NCBI GenBank assembly: GCA_003558125.1
Contig: PWMQ01000034.1
Location: 1 to 64,000, forward strand
Reading direction: 5' to 3'
DNA: 64,000 nucleotides
From: Natronospira sp.
Lineage (GTDB): Bacteria > Pseudomonadota > Gammaproteobacteria > Natronospirales > Natronospiraceae
The notes under the pieces were generated by a model. That model was not told the DNA's origin. It saw only the letters and a list, made by a program, of their open reading frames with translations, and made no database searches. Below, one piece after another: positions 8,981-16,921 of this stretch. Positions within the stretch are counted from its first letter, which is position 1. Each line of letters begins with the position of its first letter. Made by a program: the position numbers and the translations under genes.

Positions 8981-9547
8981 ATGCGTATTCTCGGCATTGC
9001 CGGCAGCCTTAGAAAGGCCTCATTGAACCGTCAGCTGCTGTCCGCTCTGGCTTCGCTGGCCCCGGAGGGCTGCGAAGTGGAACAGCGTGATATCAGCGGT
9101 ATACCGGTTTACGACCAGGACCTGGAGGATGAGGGAATGCCGACAGCGGTTGAGTCGCTGAAGGAGGCCTGCGCCCAGTCCGACGGCTTGCTGCTGGTCA
9201 GTCCCGAATACAATCAGGGCGTGCCCGGGCCGCTGAAGAATGCCATCGACTGGATGAGCCGGCCGCCCGCTGATATCGGACGGGTGTTTCGGGGCCGGCC
9301 GGTGGCCATTACCGGCGCCACCCCTGGGCCCAACGGGACGCGTGCCGCCCAGTACGCCTGGCTTCCCACGTTTCGCGGGCTCGGCCTGCAACTCTGGTTC
9401 GGCGGTCAATTGTATGTTCCTGGCGCCACCAATGCCCTCGGCGACTCGGGTCGTTTCAATGATGAGAAGCTGGAGGAGCGGGCGCGGCAGTTCATGAGTG
9501 GTTTCGCCGATTTCATCCGGGTCCAATCCGTGGGACAGGTCCAATGA
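8981..9547 (+). CDS. NADPH-dependent FMN reductase family protein
   Basis: A 188-aa flavodoxin-fold protein with GIAGSLRKASLNRQLL at the N-terminus (phosphate-binding loop for FMN) and the family motif LLLVSPEYNQGVPGPLKNAIDW. Members (ChrR, azoreductase or SsuE-like) reduce flavin, quinones or metal and azo compounds with NAD(P)H, limiting oxidative damage. It lies 11 bases after the SET gene, and its stop overlaps the next start (ATGA). Confidence 0.92.
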   Translation: MRILGIAGSLRKASLNRQLLSALASLAPEGCEVEQRDISGIPVYDQDLEDEGMPTAVESLKEACAQSDGLLLVSPEYNQGVPGPLKNAIDWMSRPPADIGRVFRGRPVAITGATPGPNGTRAAQYAWLPTFRGLGLQLWFGGQLYVPGATNALGDSGRFNDEKLEERARQFMSGFADFIRVQSVGQVQ

Positions 9548-10098
9548 CTGAGGCGATCCAGGGCCGGACTGTGGGTCTTGCTCTGGCAGCCGCAATCATG
9601 CTCGTGACTCTACTACCGGCGAAAACGGCCGACGCCAATGAGATCGGCATCGCCGCCTGGCAGTACACGCAGACCGTGGAAGGGCGGACCGCCATTCTGA
9701 CCGGTGCCAATGCCCGCTGGCTCTCCCGCCCCGGCCACCCTCTCGGAAACGGCTGGCGCCTTCAGCATGGCTTTGAATTAGGACTTGGCAGAGCGCAGAT
9801 TGATAACCGTGAACAAAGCTTTCTCTTGCTTGGCGGGCATGGTCGCCTAATCTACCCGGATGACGGCGTCGGCTTTTATGCTCAGGCCGGGGTGGGCACG
9901 CTGATTTTCCAGTCCGAGGAGCAGCGACCAGAGCAACCGGAGGCGTTCCGACGCCTGACGGAGAATGACACCTCCGTTCACATCGAAGTAGGCCTGCAGT
10001 CCCACCGGAGGGGTGGCTTCCAGATCGGCTATCGGCACGAACGCTATCTGGATTCCGGCATGGAGTTCACCGGCTTCATCATAGGCATGGGGTTCTGA
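9544..10098 (+). CDS. Outer-membrane beta-barrel protein (PagL-like fold possible)
   Basis: 184 aa with a signal peptide (cleavage near ADA|NEIG, residue 32) and eight or so amphipathic strands ending in FIIGMGF, a barrel-type C-terminal Phe. Size and the late GYRHERYLDSGMEF segment recall lipid A deacylase PagL (acyloxyacyl hydrolase), but the PagL catalytic His-Ser pair (HxS) is not clearly matched, so the enzyme name is not given. It is translationally coupled to the FMN reductase by a 4-base overlap. A 13-bp hairpin follows the stop. Confidence 0.75.
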   Translation: MTEAIQGRTVGLALAAAIMLVTLLPAKTADANEIGIAAWQYTQTVEGRTAILTGANARWLSRPGHPLGNGWRLQHGFELGLGRAQIDNREQSFLLLGGHGRLIYPDDGVGFYAQAGVGTLIFQSEEQRPEQPEAFRRLTENDTSVHIEVGLQSHRRGGFQIGYRHERYLDSGMEFTGFIIGMGF

Positions 10099-10106
10099 AA
10101 ATGAAA

Positions 10107-10135
10107 AGGCCTGTGCCGGAAACCGGCACAGGCCT
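10107..10135. terminator. Bidirectional terminator between convergent genes
   Basis: AGGCCTGTGCCGG, AAA, CCGGCACAGGCCT forms a perfect 13-bp stem between the barrel gene (+) and the radical SAM gene (-). The flanking AAAATGAAA gives a U-rich tail on the minus strand. Confidence 0.85.
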
Positions 10136-10162
10136 CGGGCCTGCTTTCACTGGCTGATGAGT

Positions 10163-11584
10163 TCAGACCAGCTTCTTGCCTTCCAGGAAAGTGCGGGCAT
10201 CTTCACACATCTGGCGATATTCGGCCTCGAAAAAGAACTCCTTCTCACCGAAGGCCGGCTCGAGCTGATCCAGCCAGGTGGCTTCCGGGTCGTATTTGGC
10301 GAAGAAGGGGCGATTGACCCAGTTGGGATTGCGGCCCTGAATGAAGCGGAGCACGATCACCTTCTCCCCCTTCACCTCGCTGACACCCTGGATTTCCACC
10401 TTGCCGGGTCCGGCGCTCATGGAAGGCCCACGAGCAGTGCGGCCCAGACCGGATACTTTCTGCATGGCTTGCTGGTAGATCTCCCAGGCGCGCACCAGGG
10501 GCACTTCGAAATACGCCTTGGCGCCCGTATCCCGCTCCACGAACATGTAGTAGGGAATCATGCCCAGGCTGACCTGCTCATTCCACATCCGGGTCCAGAC
10601 TTCCGGGTCGTCGTTGATATTGCGCAACAGGGGCCCCTGACAGCGGATTTCGGCGCCCGTGTCCCGCACCCGGCGGATGGCTTCGCGAGCCACGTCGGTC
10701 TGCAATTCCTGCCAGTGGTTGTAATGAGCCATGACCGCCACATGCTTGCCGGCCGCGACCAGCTCCCGGAACAGATCCAGGACATCATCGGCATCCTTGT
10801 CGGTGACGAAACGATAGGGCCAGAAGCTCAGCGCCTTGGTACCAATCCGGATGGTCTGGATGTGCGAGAAGGACTCGCCCGTCAGAGGCTCCAGGTATTC
10901 CCGGAGTTTGCGGGTCTTCATGATCATCGGATCGCCGCCGGTCATGAGCAGATCACTCACCTGCTTGTTGGACAGCAGGTAGCTCTGCATGCGCGCGGCA
11001 TCATCCGCGGCGATCTTGAATTCCTGATCACCCACGAACTGGGCCCAGCGGAAGCAGAAGGTGCAATAGGAATGACAGGTCTGGCCGTTGGACGGGAAGA
11101 ACAGCACGGTCTCGTTGTACTTGTGCTGCAGTCCGTCGATGACCTCGCCGTCATCGTCCGTGGGCAGATTCATTTCCTTCTGGCCGGCGGGATGGGGGTT
11201 CAGACGCTCACGGAGTTCCCGCGCCTTCTCCTTGATGGCCTTCTTGTCCGCGCCCTCGCGGTGCAGGGCAGCCATTTCCTCGTACATCTCGGGCGGCAGC
11301 ATGTCCCGCTGGGGAAAGGTGAGCTGATAGAGGGGATCGGCCGGGACATTGCCCCAGTCGATGACGTCATTGATCATGTACTCATTGACGCGGAACGGCA
11401 GCACGCTGGAAACCACCTTCATTTCGAAGACGGTCTGATCGTCCAGCCGGGACAGATGCTCGATCTTGTCCAGATTCTTGTCGGTAAATACCTTGAAGCG
11501 GCGGGGCTCTATATCGGAACCCTCCAGCTCGCGGGCCGCCTGCACTTCCTCGATCCTGGTCACCTTGGACATGGTCACCCCCAT
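10163..11584 (-). CDS. KamA-family radical SAM enzyme (lysine 2,3-aminomutase-like)
   Basis: 473 codons from the first ATG. The second ATG (11572, MSKVTR) is preferred because GGGGGTGA precedes it. The CxxxCxxC cluster motif is CHSYCTFC at about residues 170-177, followed by LLMTGGDPM, the SAM-binding GGDP/E motif of this family. KamA enzymes use PLP and a 5'-deoxyadenosyl radical to move an amino group from C2 to C3. The cluster motif differs from the usual CxxYCRxC of lysine 2,3-aminomutase, so the substrate is open. No beta-lysine acetyltransferase (AblB) gene lies beside it, so osmolyte synthesis cannot be assumed. Confidence 0.85.
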   Translation of the reverse strand: MGVTMSKVTRIEEVQAARELEGSDIEPRRFKVFTDKNLDKIEHLSRLDDQTVFEMKVVSSVLPFRVNEYMINDVIDWGNVPADPLYQLTFPQRDMLPPEMYEEMAALHREGADKKAIKEKARELRERLNPHPAGQKEMNLPTDDDGEVIDGLQHKYNETVLFFPSNGQTCHSYCTFCFRWAQFVGDQEFKIAADDAARMQSYLLSNKQVSDLLMTGGDPMIMKTRKLREYLEPLTGESFSHIQTIRIGTKALSFWPYRFVTDKDADDVLDLFRELVAAGKHVAVMAHYNHWQELQTDVAREAIRRVRDTGAEIRCQGPLLRNINDDPEVWTRMWNEQVSLGMIPYYMFVERDTGAKAYFEVPLVRAWEIYQQAMQKVSGLGRTARGPSMSAGPGKVEIQGVSEVKGEKVIVLRFIQGRNPNWVNRPFFAKYDPEATWLDQLEPAFGEKEFFFEAEYRQMCEDARTFLEGKKLV

Positions 11585-11784
11585 TTCAGTCTGGTCTGGC
11601 GGGGTGTTCCAACCCCAGAAACAACACCGCGGACCGGTGGCCCGCGGAAAAAGACGGGATATCCTAACAGCCCCGAGGGGGCCTCGGCTAATCCCGATTC
11701 ACCATAACTTGGACCGGGAACAGGCGCCCCGGTTCATAGAATATTTCCGTTTTCACGTAAAATCAGCCACTTAGGCAGCACTGA
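11585..11784. other. Intergenic region, kamA upstream / psp downstream
   Basis: No gene or clear terminator was seen here. The first part must hold the promoter of the radical SAM gene (minus strand). No convincing -35/-10 pair could be picked by eye. Confidence 0.5.
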
Positions 11785-11909
11785 TTATCGGCCGAGGTCC
11801 TGAAATTGGCGGCGCAGGTCCTCACGGCCATCCGTGACAATGGCCTCCAGGGCCGCAACCCGCTCTTCCAGGCGCCTGACGTCATCGCGCAGTTTGGTAT
11901 CCCCTTTGC
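11785..11909 (-). pseudogene. Orphan coiled-coil C-terminus after the psp operon
   Basis: Directly after the stop of the upstream gene (11910-11912) an open frame without ATG, GTG or TTG reads KLRDDVRRLEERVAALEAI, then VTDGREDLRRQFQDLGR and stop. This is the kind of coiled-coil tail seen in PspB and PspC relatives (compare RMEERLHTLEEIIDD in pspB here). It is in the -1 frame relative to the 260-aa protein. It may be that protein's true C-terminus cut off by a frameshift, or a separate peptide from a non-standard start: a CTG eight bases after AAGGGG is available. Confidence 0.5.
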
Positions 11910-12692
11910 TTAATTCAGACGGTCCAGCAAGCCCTCAAGGGCCAATCGAAAGCGGTGGCGCTTGAGGCGCAAGGAACGACGGATATCCAGCAATGCCACC
12001 GCGGTGGCGGCAACCCCGGCGACACCGAGAAGCAACCAGGCCCAGAGGGCGCTACCCAGAACCCCCCACAGCAGGAAAAGGCCGACGCCGATGCCGGCCG
12101 CCCACCAGCCGATCCATTCGTTGCGCTTTTCCCGAAGATCCGCGCTCAGACGGACAATGACATTGTCCCGATCCCAGTTGGCGACGTTCAAGGACACGTG
12201 TTCGGCTTCCACCAGCTTGAACTGGCGACCACCGAAATCCACCAGGCGCTCAACCACGTCACCCAGATCCCCGGAAGGCTCCCAGACGGAGAGCCCGGCG
12301 GTACGGCGCACCGGCTGCAGGGACTGCTCCTGCTCCAGCAGGCTTTCAATCCGCGCCTGCACAGACTCTCGCTCACCGGGCAGGCGTCGGCTGACACTGG
12401 CCACCGGGCTGCTGAATATCCTGCTCATCAATGGATCTTCATCCAGGACCTCACCGAGCAGGTCCTGGGACCGGACCTCCACCAATGCCTCGCGTACGTG
12501 CTCGACGCTGATGCCCACATCGGCGGCAATCCTGAGCACATCCTGCTCGCTGAAGGCGGCCGGCTCGGCACCGCCGGATTGGCTCTGCAGTTCCGCCGCA
12601 CGGCGGACAACCTGCTCCAGCTCATCCGCTGAATAACGGGCCCGGGATGACTCCTCACTCGGGGCAGCCGCGTCGCGTTCCGCTGATTTCAT
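11910..12692 (-). CDS. Psp-operon membrane protein with two TM helices
   Basis: 260 aa. The N-terminal 80 residues are charged and helical (YSADELEQVVRRAAELQ, then EQDVLRIAADVGIS). The middle is an alpha/beta region, and residues about 193-235 form two close hydrophobic helices (WWAAGIGVGLFLLWGVLG and WLLLGVAGVAATAVALL) followed by a basic end. I do not recognise a named family beyond a general 2TM-type membrane protein. It follows the PspC genes 33 bases downstream in the same operon, so a part in envelope stress is likely. The C-terminus may be truncated by a frameshift (see 11785-11909). Confidence 0.75.
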   Translation of the reverse strand: MKSAERDAAAPSEESSRARYSADELEQVVRRAAELQSQSGGAEPAAFSEQDVLRIAADVGISVEHVREALVEVRSQDLLGEVLDEDPLMSRIFSSPVASVSRRLPGERESVQARIESLLEQEQSLQPVRRTAGLSVWEPSGDLGDVVERLVDFGGRQFKLVEAEHVSLNVANWDRDNVIVRLSADLREKRNEWIGWWAAGIGVGLFLLWGVLGSALWAWLLLGVAGVAATAVALLDIRRSLRLKRHRFRLALEGLLDRLN

Positions 12693-12725
12693 GCTGCTTC
12701 TCCTGTCACGCGTATCCGAATTGGC

Positions 12726-13136
12726 TCAGCGCCGGTTCAGATCACGAAACTCTCGATCCAGATCATAGCGTCCGGAGGTGACATGGCGCTCCATGCGTTG
12801 CAGCCGCCGCTCAAGGTCGCGGAACCGGGCGCGGACGCGGTGCAGAGTCTCCGGCGGTGATTGGCGAAGTTGGCGCCATGCCCGCTCCTCCTCCGCGCTC
12901 TGGTAGAGCGCCCGCGGTCGCCGTGGCAACAACAGGGCCAGAGCAATGTAGGCGATGATCACAAAAGGCATGAAAAAGAGCAGGGCGACGATGGTCAGAA
13001 AGCGGACACCGGCCACGCTGATGCTGAGATAATCGGCGATGCCGGCGCAAACCCCGGCAATCCAGCCCCGCTCGGGATCACGATAGAGTCGCGCCGGGGC
13101 CGAGCGTTCGCCGTGTAAGTCGCTGATACGTGTCAT
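12726..13136 (-). CDS. pspC: PspC domain protein with coiled-coil tail
   Basis: 136 aa. The PspC domain covers residues about 15-75 (LYRDPERGWIAGVCAGIADY, then a strong membrane helix ending LPRR). The tail (residues 95-136) is a predicted coiled coil ending RYDLDREFRDLNRR, as in canonical PspC. In enterobacteria PspC with PspB senses inner-membrane damage and releases PspF from PspA. This copy has the canonical tail while the copy just upstream lacks it, so it is the better functional match to PspC. It starts 12 bases after the upstream gene's stop. Confidence 0.87.
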   Translation of the reverse strand: MTRISDLHGERSAPARLYRDPERGWIAGVCAGIADYLSISVAGVRFLTIVALLFFMPFVIIAYIALALLLPRRPRALYQSAEEERAWRQLRQSPPETLHRVRARFRDLERRLQRMERHVTSGRYDLDREFRDLNRR

Positions 13137-13148
13137 CTTTGCTTCCTC

Positions 13149-13427
13149 CTATTCCAGGCCATCACGGGCGGCGGTGCGCCAGAAATCCCGTTCTTCCCTG
13201 CCGCCGCGCCAGATCAGCCCCCGGCGGGGCAGCAGCAGGGCGGCGGTCAGATAGGCGATCACGGTCGGCCAGGTGAACAGCACCAGGCCGATCAGAAACA
13301 ACACCCGCACGCCCCAGGGATTGACGCCGATGCGCCCCGCCAAGCCGGCGCAGACACCAAAGATCACCGCCCATTCGGGATCCCGATACAGACCCAGAGG
13401 GGCCTGGCTTCGATACGGCTTGCTCAT
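13149..13427 (-). CDS. Short PspC domain protein (second copy)
   Basis: 92 aa consisting of a PspC domain only: LYRDPEWAVIFGVCAGLAGR, one or two hydrophobic helices, LLLPRRG, then a short basic end without the coiled-coil tail. Its ATG overlaps the pspB stop by four bases. It looks like a duplication of the PspC domain next to the full-length copy downstream. It may form mixed complexes in the membrane, but that is inference. Confidence 0.85.
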   Translation of the reverse strand: MSKPYRSQAPLGLYRDPEWAVIFGVCAGLAGRIGVNPWGVRVLFLIGLVLFTWPTVIAYLTAALLLPRRGLIWRGGREERDFWRTAARDGLE

Positions 13428-13651
13428 GACCTCCTCCCTCGCGGTGGTTCGCGATCATCAATGATTTCCTCCAGGGTATGGAGGCGCTCTTCCATGCGAT
13501 CAGCCAGCTCCCACAATTCCACCAAGCTGCGCTCGTCCTCTCCGGACAGCCCGCGGGTCTGCTTCCAGCGGGTGATGTAATGCAGCAGCAGCCACAGTGG
13601 CAGTACGATCACCATGAAGATGATCAGCAGTGCGACGATATGCTCTGACAT
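13424..13651 (-). CDS. pspB: Phage shock protein B
   Basis: 75 aa: one N-terminal transmembrane helix (IVALLIIFMVIVLPLWLLLHY, first 18 residues most hydrophobic), WKQTRGLS in the loop, and a cytoplasmic leucine-zipper-like coil (ELADRMEERLHTLEEI). This matches the PspB fold and length. PspB works with PspC to relieve PspA inhibition of PspF. It sits between pspA and the short pspC with tight spacing. Confidence 0.9.
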   Translation of the reverse strand: MSEHIVALLIIFMVIVLPLWLLLHYITRWKQTRGLSGEDERSLVELWELADRMEERLHTLEEIIDDREPPRGRRS

Positions 13652-13677
13652 GGTCCCGGACTCCCTTCGCTGGTGGC

Positions 13678-14352
13678 TTAGCGCTCTGACTGTTCCCGCA
13701 GGCGGGCCTTGAGCTCGGCGAGCTCGCTCTCCACGTCCTCGGCCGCCTCCAGGTCCCGGAAGGCCTGGCGGACCCCGTCACCGCCACGACCCAGGTCCAT
13801 GGCCCCGGCTTCGCCCTCCAGGTGGTCCAGGCGCTGCTCATAGCCTTCGAAACGGGACAGGGCTTCATCCAGGCGGCTGTCATGCACACGCTGGCGGACC
13901 TTCAGCTGGCTGGAGGCGGTCTGACGCCGCTGAATCAGGCTCTTCTGTCGGCTACGTGCGTCATTGAGCTTGTTCTGCAGGCGGCTGATGTCCTCGTTGA
14001 GCTTGTCCAGGCTCTCGCCCAGCACCTTGTCCTCGGCCTCCAGATGCGCCACCTGTTCGGCGGCCTGCTGTTTTTCCACCAGCGCGGCGCGGGCCAAGTC
14101 TTCCCGGTCCTTGTTGATGGCCAGCTCGGCCTTTTCGGCCCATTCGTCCACCTCCGCCTGCCACTGGGCGATGCGGCGCTGAACCGACTTGCGGTCGGCG
14201 ATGGTGCGAGCGGCGGTGGAACGAACCTCCACCAGGGTGTCCTCCATCTCCTGGATGATCAGTCGGACCATCTTTTCCGGGTCCTCGGCCTTGTCCAGCA
14301 GGGCATGGAGGTTTGAATTCACGATGTCACTGAAACGCGTAAAAATGCCCAT
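13678..14352 (-). CDS. pspA: Phage shock protein A
   Basis: 224 aa from MGIFTRF, the conserved amphipathic membrane-binding helix of PspA/IM30 (ESCRT-III superfamily). The rest is a long coiled coil (residues 25-180). An ATG 19 codons upstream is in frame, but AGGAG lies seven bases before the MGIFTRF codon, which fixes the start at 14352. PspA binds and inhibits PspF, and under stress it forms oligomers that support the inner membrane. It is the first gene of a minus-strand operon driven by the sigma54 promoter at 14393-14408. Confidence 0.95.
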   Translation of the reverse strand: MGIFTRFSDIVNSNLHALLDKAEDPEKMVRLIIQEMEDTLVEVRSTAARTIADRKSVQRRIAQWQAEVDEWAEKAELAINKDREDLARAALVEKQQAAEQVAHLEAEDKVLGESLDKLNEDISRLQNKLNDARSRQKSLIQRRQTASSQLKVRQRVHDSRLDEALSRFEGYEQRLDHLEGEAGAMDLGRGGDGVRQAFRDLEAAEDVESELAELKARLREQSER

Positions 14353-14392
14353 GTCTTGCTCCTGTGTGTTCTGATGCCTCGCCCTTCTCTGT

Positions 14393-14408
14393 TGCAGCCG
14401 GCGTGCCA
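14393..14408 (-). promoter_or_regulatory. Sigma54 promoter of the psp operon
   Basis: On the minus strand TGGCACGCCGGCTGCA has the GG(-24)/GC(-12) elements exactly 10 bases apart, close to consensus TGGCACG-N4-TTGCA (one mismatch). Transcription would start near 14383, about 30 bases before the pspA ATG. The divergent neighbour is pspF, the matching activator. Confidence 0.88.
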
Positions 14409-14414
14409 ACTTCC

Positions 14415-14427
14415 TAACGCATTGAAA
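14415..14427 (-). promoter_or_regulatory. IHF binding site
   Basis: TTTCAATGCGTTA matches the IHF consensus WATCAANNNNTTR at all but one fixed position. It lies just upstream of the sigma54 elements, where IHF bends DNA to bring PspF to the promoter, as in E. coli. Confidence 0.65.
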
Positions 14428-14430
14428 TTA

Positions 14431-14443
14431 AAGCATATTGCTT
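14431..14443. promoter_or_regulatory. Possible PspF operator (inverted repeat)
   Basis: AAGCA-TAT-TGCTT, a perfect 5-bp inverted repeat between the IHF site and the pspF -35. It is well placed to be a PspF upstream site for pspA and to repress pspF. The assignment is by position only. Confidence 0.4.
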
Positions 14444-14445
14444 CG

Positions 14446-14473
14446 TTGCCACAGAACCAGAGTGGTGTACAAT
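14446..14473 (+). promoter_or_regulatory. Sigma70 promoter of pspF
   Basis: TTGCCA, 16-base spacer, TACAAT; predicted start near 14480, about 33 bases before the pspF ATG at 14513. It runs divergently from the sigma54 promoter of pspA. Confidence 0.65.
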
Positions 14474-14512
14474 ACCAAGAATCTGGCCCTCTACACCGCA
14501 TATGGTGGTCAA

Positions 14513-15535
14513 ATGAACCAAGCTGGTGGTCACGGCACCCCGCTCGGGGAATCGCGGGTCTTTCTCGAGACGCTGGAACATGCCTCACGGGCGGCGCGGC
14601 TGGACAAGCCCGTGCTGGTGATCGGGGAAAGGGGCAGCGGCAAGGAGTTGATCGCCGAGCGCCTGCACTTTCTCTCAGCCCGCTGGGACGGACCATTGCT
14701 GCGGCTCAATTGCGCCACCCTGAGCGAGTCGCTGCTGGAGACCGAGCTGTTCGGTCACGAGGCGGGCGCCTTTACCGGGGCGAACCGGCGCCATGCCGGT
14801 CGCTTTGAACGGGCTGACGGGGGCACTCTGTTCCTGGACGAACTGGCCACTATCTCCCAGCGCATGCAGGAGCAACTCCTGCGCGCGGTGGAGTACGGTG
14901 AGTTCGAGCGGGTGGGCGGCAGTGAGATGCAACAGGCAGACGTCAGGGTGATCGCCGCCACCAATGCCGACCTGCCCGCCATGGCCCGGCGGGGCGAGTT
15001 CCGCCCGGACCTGCTGGATCGGCTGGCCTTCGACGTGATCCGCGTCCCGCCGCTGCGGGAACGTCCGGAAGATATACCCCTGCTGGCCGAGCATTTCGCC
15101 ATGGGCATGACCCGGGAGCTGGGACGGCCGTTTTTTCCCGGCTTCGCCCAATCCGCCCGGGAGGCGCTGCTGGCCCACCGCTGGCCCGGCAATGTCAGGG
15201 AGCTGAAGAACGCCGTGGAACGCTCACTGTACCGTCATCCAGACCCGGAAGAGCCGGTTGAGGAGATCGTCCTCCATCCCTTTGGATCCCCCTGGGGCGA
15301 GGCGGGAACGATCAGCGATGCAAACCCTGAACCGCCGACAGCCGCCCCCCGGGACGCCGAACACCCGACCACCCTGCCCGATAATCTGGATCAGGCGCTG
15401 GCCGAACAGGAACGGGAATGGATCCGCCAGGCCCTGTCCGCCTGCCAGGGCAGCCAGGCAGCGGCCGCCCGCCGACTGGGGCTGAGCTATGACCAGCTCC
15501 GGGCCCGACTGCGCAAGCACGATATTCGCCCCTGA
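14513..15535 (+). CDS. pspF: Phage shock operon transcriptional activator PspF
   Basis: 340 aa from MNQAGGHG. An upstream in-frame ATG at 14438 would precede the promoter and is rejected. It is an AAA+ sigma54 activator without a receiver domain: Walker A GERGSGKE, the sigma54-contacting GAFTGA loop, Walker B GGTLFLDE, the PspF-typical [14 protein letters not shown], and a C-terminal Fis-type helix-turn-helix ([20 protein letters not shown]). Sequence order and length agree with E. coli PspF (about 325 aa). It activates the divergent pspA operon and is held inactive by PspA. Confidence 0.96.
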   Translation: MNQAGGHGTPLGESRVFLETLEHASRAARLDKPVLVIGERGSGKELIAERLHFLSARWDGPLLRLNCATLSESLLETELFGHEAGAFTGANRRHAGRFERADGGTLFLDELATISQRMQEQLLRAVEYGEFERVGGSEMQQADVRVIAATNADLPAMARRGEFRPDLLDRLAFDVIRVPPLRERPEDIPLLAEHFAMGMTRELGRPFFPGFAQSAREALLAHRWPGNVRELKNAVERSLYRHPDPEEPVEEIVLHPFGSPWGEAGTISDANPEPPTAAPRDAEHPTTLPDNLDQALAEQEREWIRQALSACQGSQAAAARRLGLSYDQLRARLRKHDIRP

Positions 15536-15543
15536 CCGCGGGA

Positions 15544-16029
15544 TCAGAATCCGTAGACGACGTTGAATTGGAAGGAATCGATGTTGTCACGGGCAATGAT
15601 TTCGCCCCGCAACTGCAATTGCTGATTGGCCTGCCAGGCGCCGCCAACCCCAACCATCAAGCCATCATCGTCGCCGAAATCGAGACCTGCCCGGCCGAGC
15701 AGGGACCAGTATCCGGTAAGCGGGAGCTGGGCGACTGCAGTGGCCCACAAGCCCTGAGCAGAGGGGCGGCGGCGGCCGTCACTGATGAAATCGCTGTCCA
15801 TGTAGCCCACCTCAGCGAGCAGATTGGCATCGCCGAGGATCGGACCGAAGTCATAGCCGCCAAAGAACTGGGCACCGATGGCATTACGGCTGCCGGAGAC
15901 GGAATTGCTGCTGACGCCGCCACCGAAGTGAAATCCGTCCAGGTCCTCATTGGCCTGGACGGGGGCAGCGAGCAGCACGGCTGTGAACAAGACCAACGGG
16001 CGGATCAGGCCGGCAGATCGGATCGACAT
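15544..16029 (-). CDS. Small outer-membrane beta-barrel, paralog of next gene
   Basis: 161 aa with a signal peptide (cleavage near VQA|NEDL) and a predicted 8-strand barrel ending FNVVYGF. It shares blocks with the neighbouring 16202-16702 protein: NSVSG, SLLGRAGLDFGDDDGLM versus SLLGRAGLDLGDDDGLM, and IxRDNIDSxQFNVxY at the end. The pair therefore arose by tandem duplication. The class resembles porin-family or OmpA-like beta-barrels; function unknown. Its stop is 8 bases from the pspF stop (convergent), with no separate terminator visible. Confidence 0.82.
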   Translation of the reverse strand: MSIRSAGLIRPLVLFTAVLLAAPVQANEDLDGFHFGGGVSSNSVSGSRNAIGAQFFGGYDFGPILGDANLLAEVGYMDSDFISDGRRRPSAQGLWATAVAQLPLTGYWSLLGRAGLDFGDDDGLMVGVGGAWQANQQLQLRGEIIARDNIDSFQFNVVYGF

Positions 16030-16130
16030 GGCAGTATTCCTTCAGTCCTGAGGGAGGATAAGCAAGATATTCCAGAAGACAACAATCAAACGACAATCGT
16101 TCCCGTGTTCTCGGGTCAATTCCAGACACA

Positions 16131-16158
16131 AAAAAACCCCGGCAAGTGCCGGGGTTTT
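16131..16158 (-). terminator. Terminator after the upstream barrel gene
   Basis: CCCCGGCA, AG, TGCCGGGG, flanked by A6 on the plus strand, so the minus-strand transcript of the 16202-16702 gene ends in GC stem plus U6. It separates the two paralogous barrels into independent transcripts. Confidence 0.85.
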
Positions 16159-16201
16159 CCAGTCTCCGGCCAATGCCGGCAAGCCGTCAGACCTGATCGA
16201 T

Positions 16202-16702
16202 TTAGAAGTCGTAGGTCACGTTGAATTGGAGGGAATCAATGTTGTCACGGATGACATATTCGCCACGCAGCTGGATTTCCGGATTGAGATTCCAGCCGCC
16301 GCCGAAGCCGATCATCAGACCGTCATCATCACCCAGGTCAAGCCCGGCGCGACCGAGCAGGGAAAAGTCGGGATTCACCGCATAATCGAATACAGCAGTA
16401 CCCCAGATGCCGTCGGCTGACATGGTGAAGGTATTACCGAAAAAGTCCGTGCCGCCTTCAAAATCGCCTGAGGTCCAGTACCCACCCTCGATAAGCAGAT
16501 CAAGACCTTCAACATCGAAAACATCGCCGAGATTGTAACCGGCAAAAATCTGAAAACCGGTTGCATCATCCAGACCACTGACGCTGTTTTGGTTAATACC
16601 GCCACCGACGTACATACGGTCAGCATCAAAGCCCTCTGCTGCCACGGAAGCAGAGAAGGTCAGAGCGAGCAAACTACCAACTACGAGAAATTGCTTTTTC
16701 AT
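16202..16702 (-). CDS. Small outer-membrane beta-barrel protein
   Basis: 166 aa from MKKQFLVV; GGAG upstream supports this start over an ATG eight codons earlier. It has a signal peptide cut after VAA and acidic, aromatic-rich strands ending SLQFNVTYDF. It is a close paralog of the adjacent gene (about half of residues identical by eye in the last 60 positions). The many Asp and Glu residues fit a halotolerant host. Position next to psp hints at envelope homeostasis but does not prove it. Confidence 0.82.
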   Translation of the reverse strand: MKKQFLVVGSLLALTFSASVAAEGFDADRMYVGGGINQNSVSGLDDATGFQIFAGYNLGDVFDVEGLDLLIEGGYWTSGDFEGGTDFFGNTFTMSADGIWGTAVFDYAVNPDFSLLGRAGLDLGDDDGLMIGFGGGWNLNPEIQLRGEYVIRDNIDSLQFNVTYDF

Positions 16703-16921
16703 GATTGGGAACTCCTGAGAAAGCATTGTTGATTAAAATGGTTATAAAAATCTGCCTGGTGCGTCACAGGACAGGACACATCACTTGTCAAAACCGCCCG
16801 TCCGCAATGAGAATGGTCACTTACGCGGCGAAAATTAGCAAATCTGGCCGGCCGCGACTGCCCCCTGAATGGGGCCCCCCACCACCCCTTGCTCGGATTT
16901 CAGTATCGACGGGAGAACTTG

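Noticed and set aside
10157-11707. Long plus-strand open frame opposite the KamA-type gene
   Set aside because: Its translation has no family pattern and mirrors the codon structure of the real minus-strand gene; it is a GC-driven shadow.
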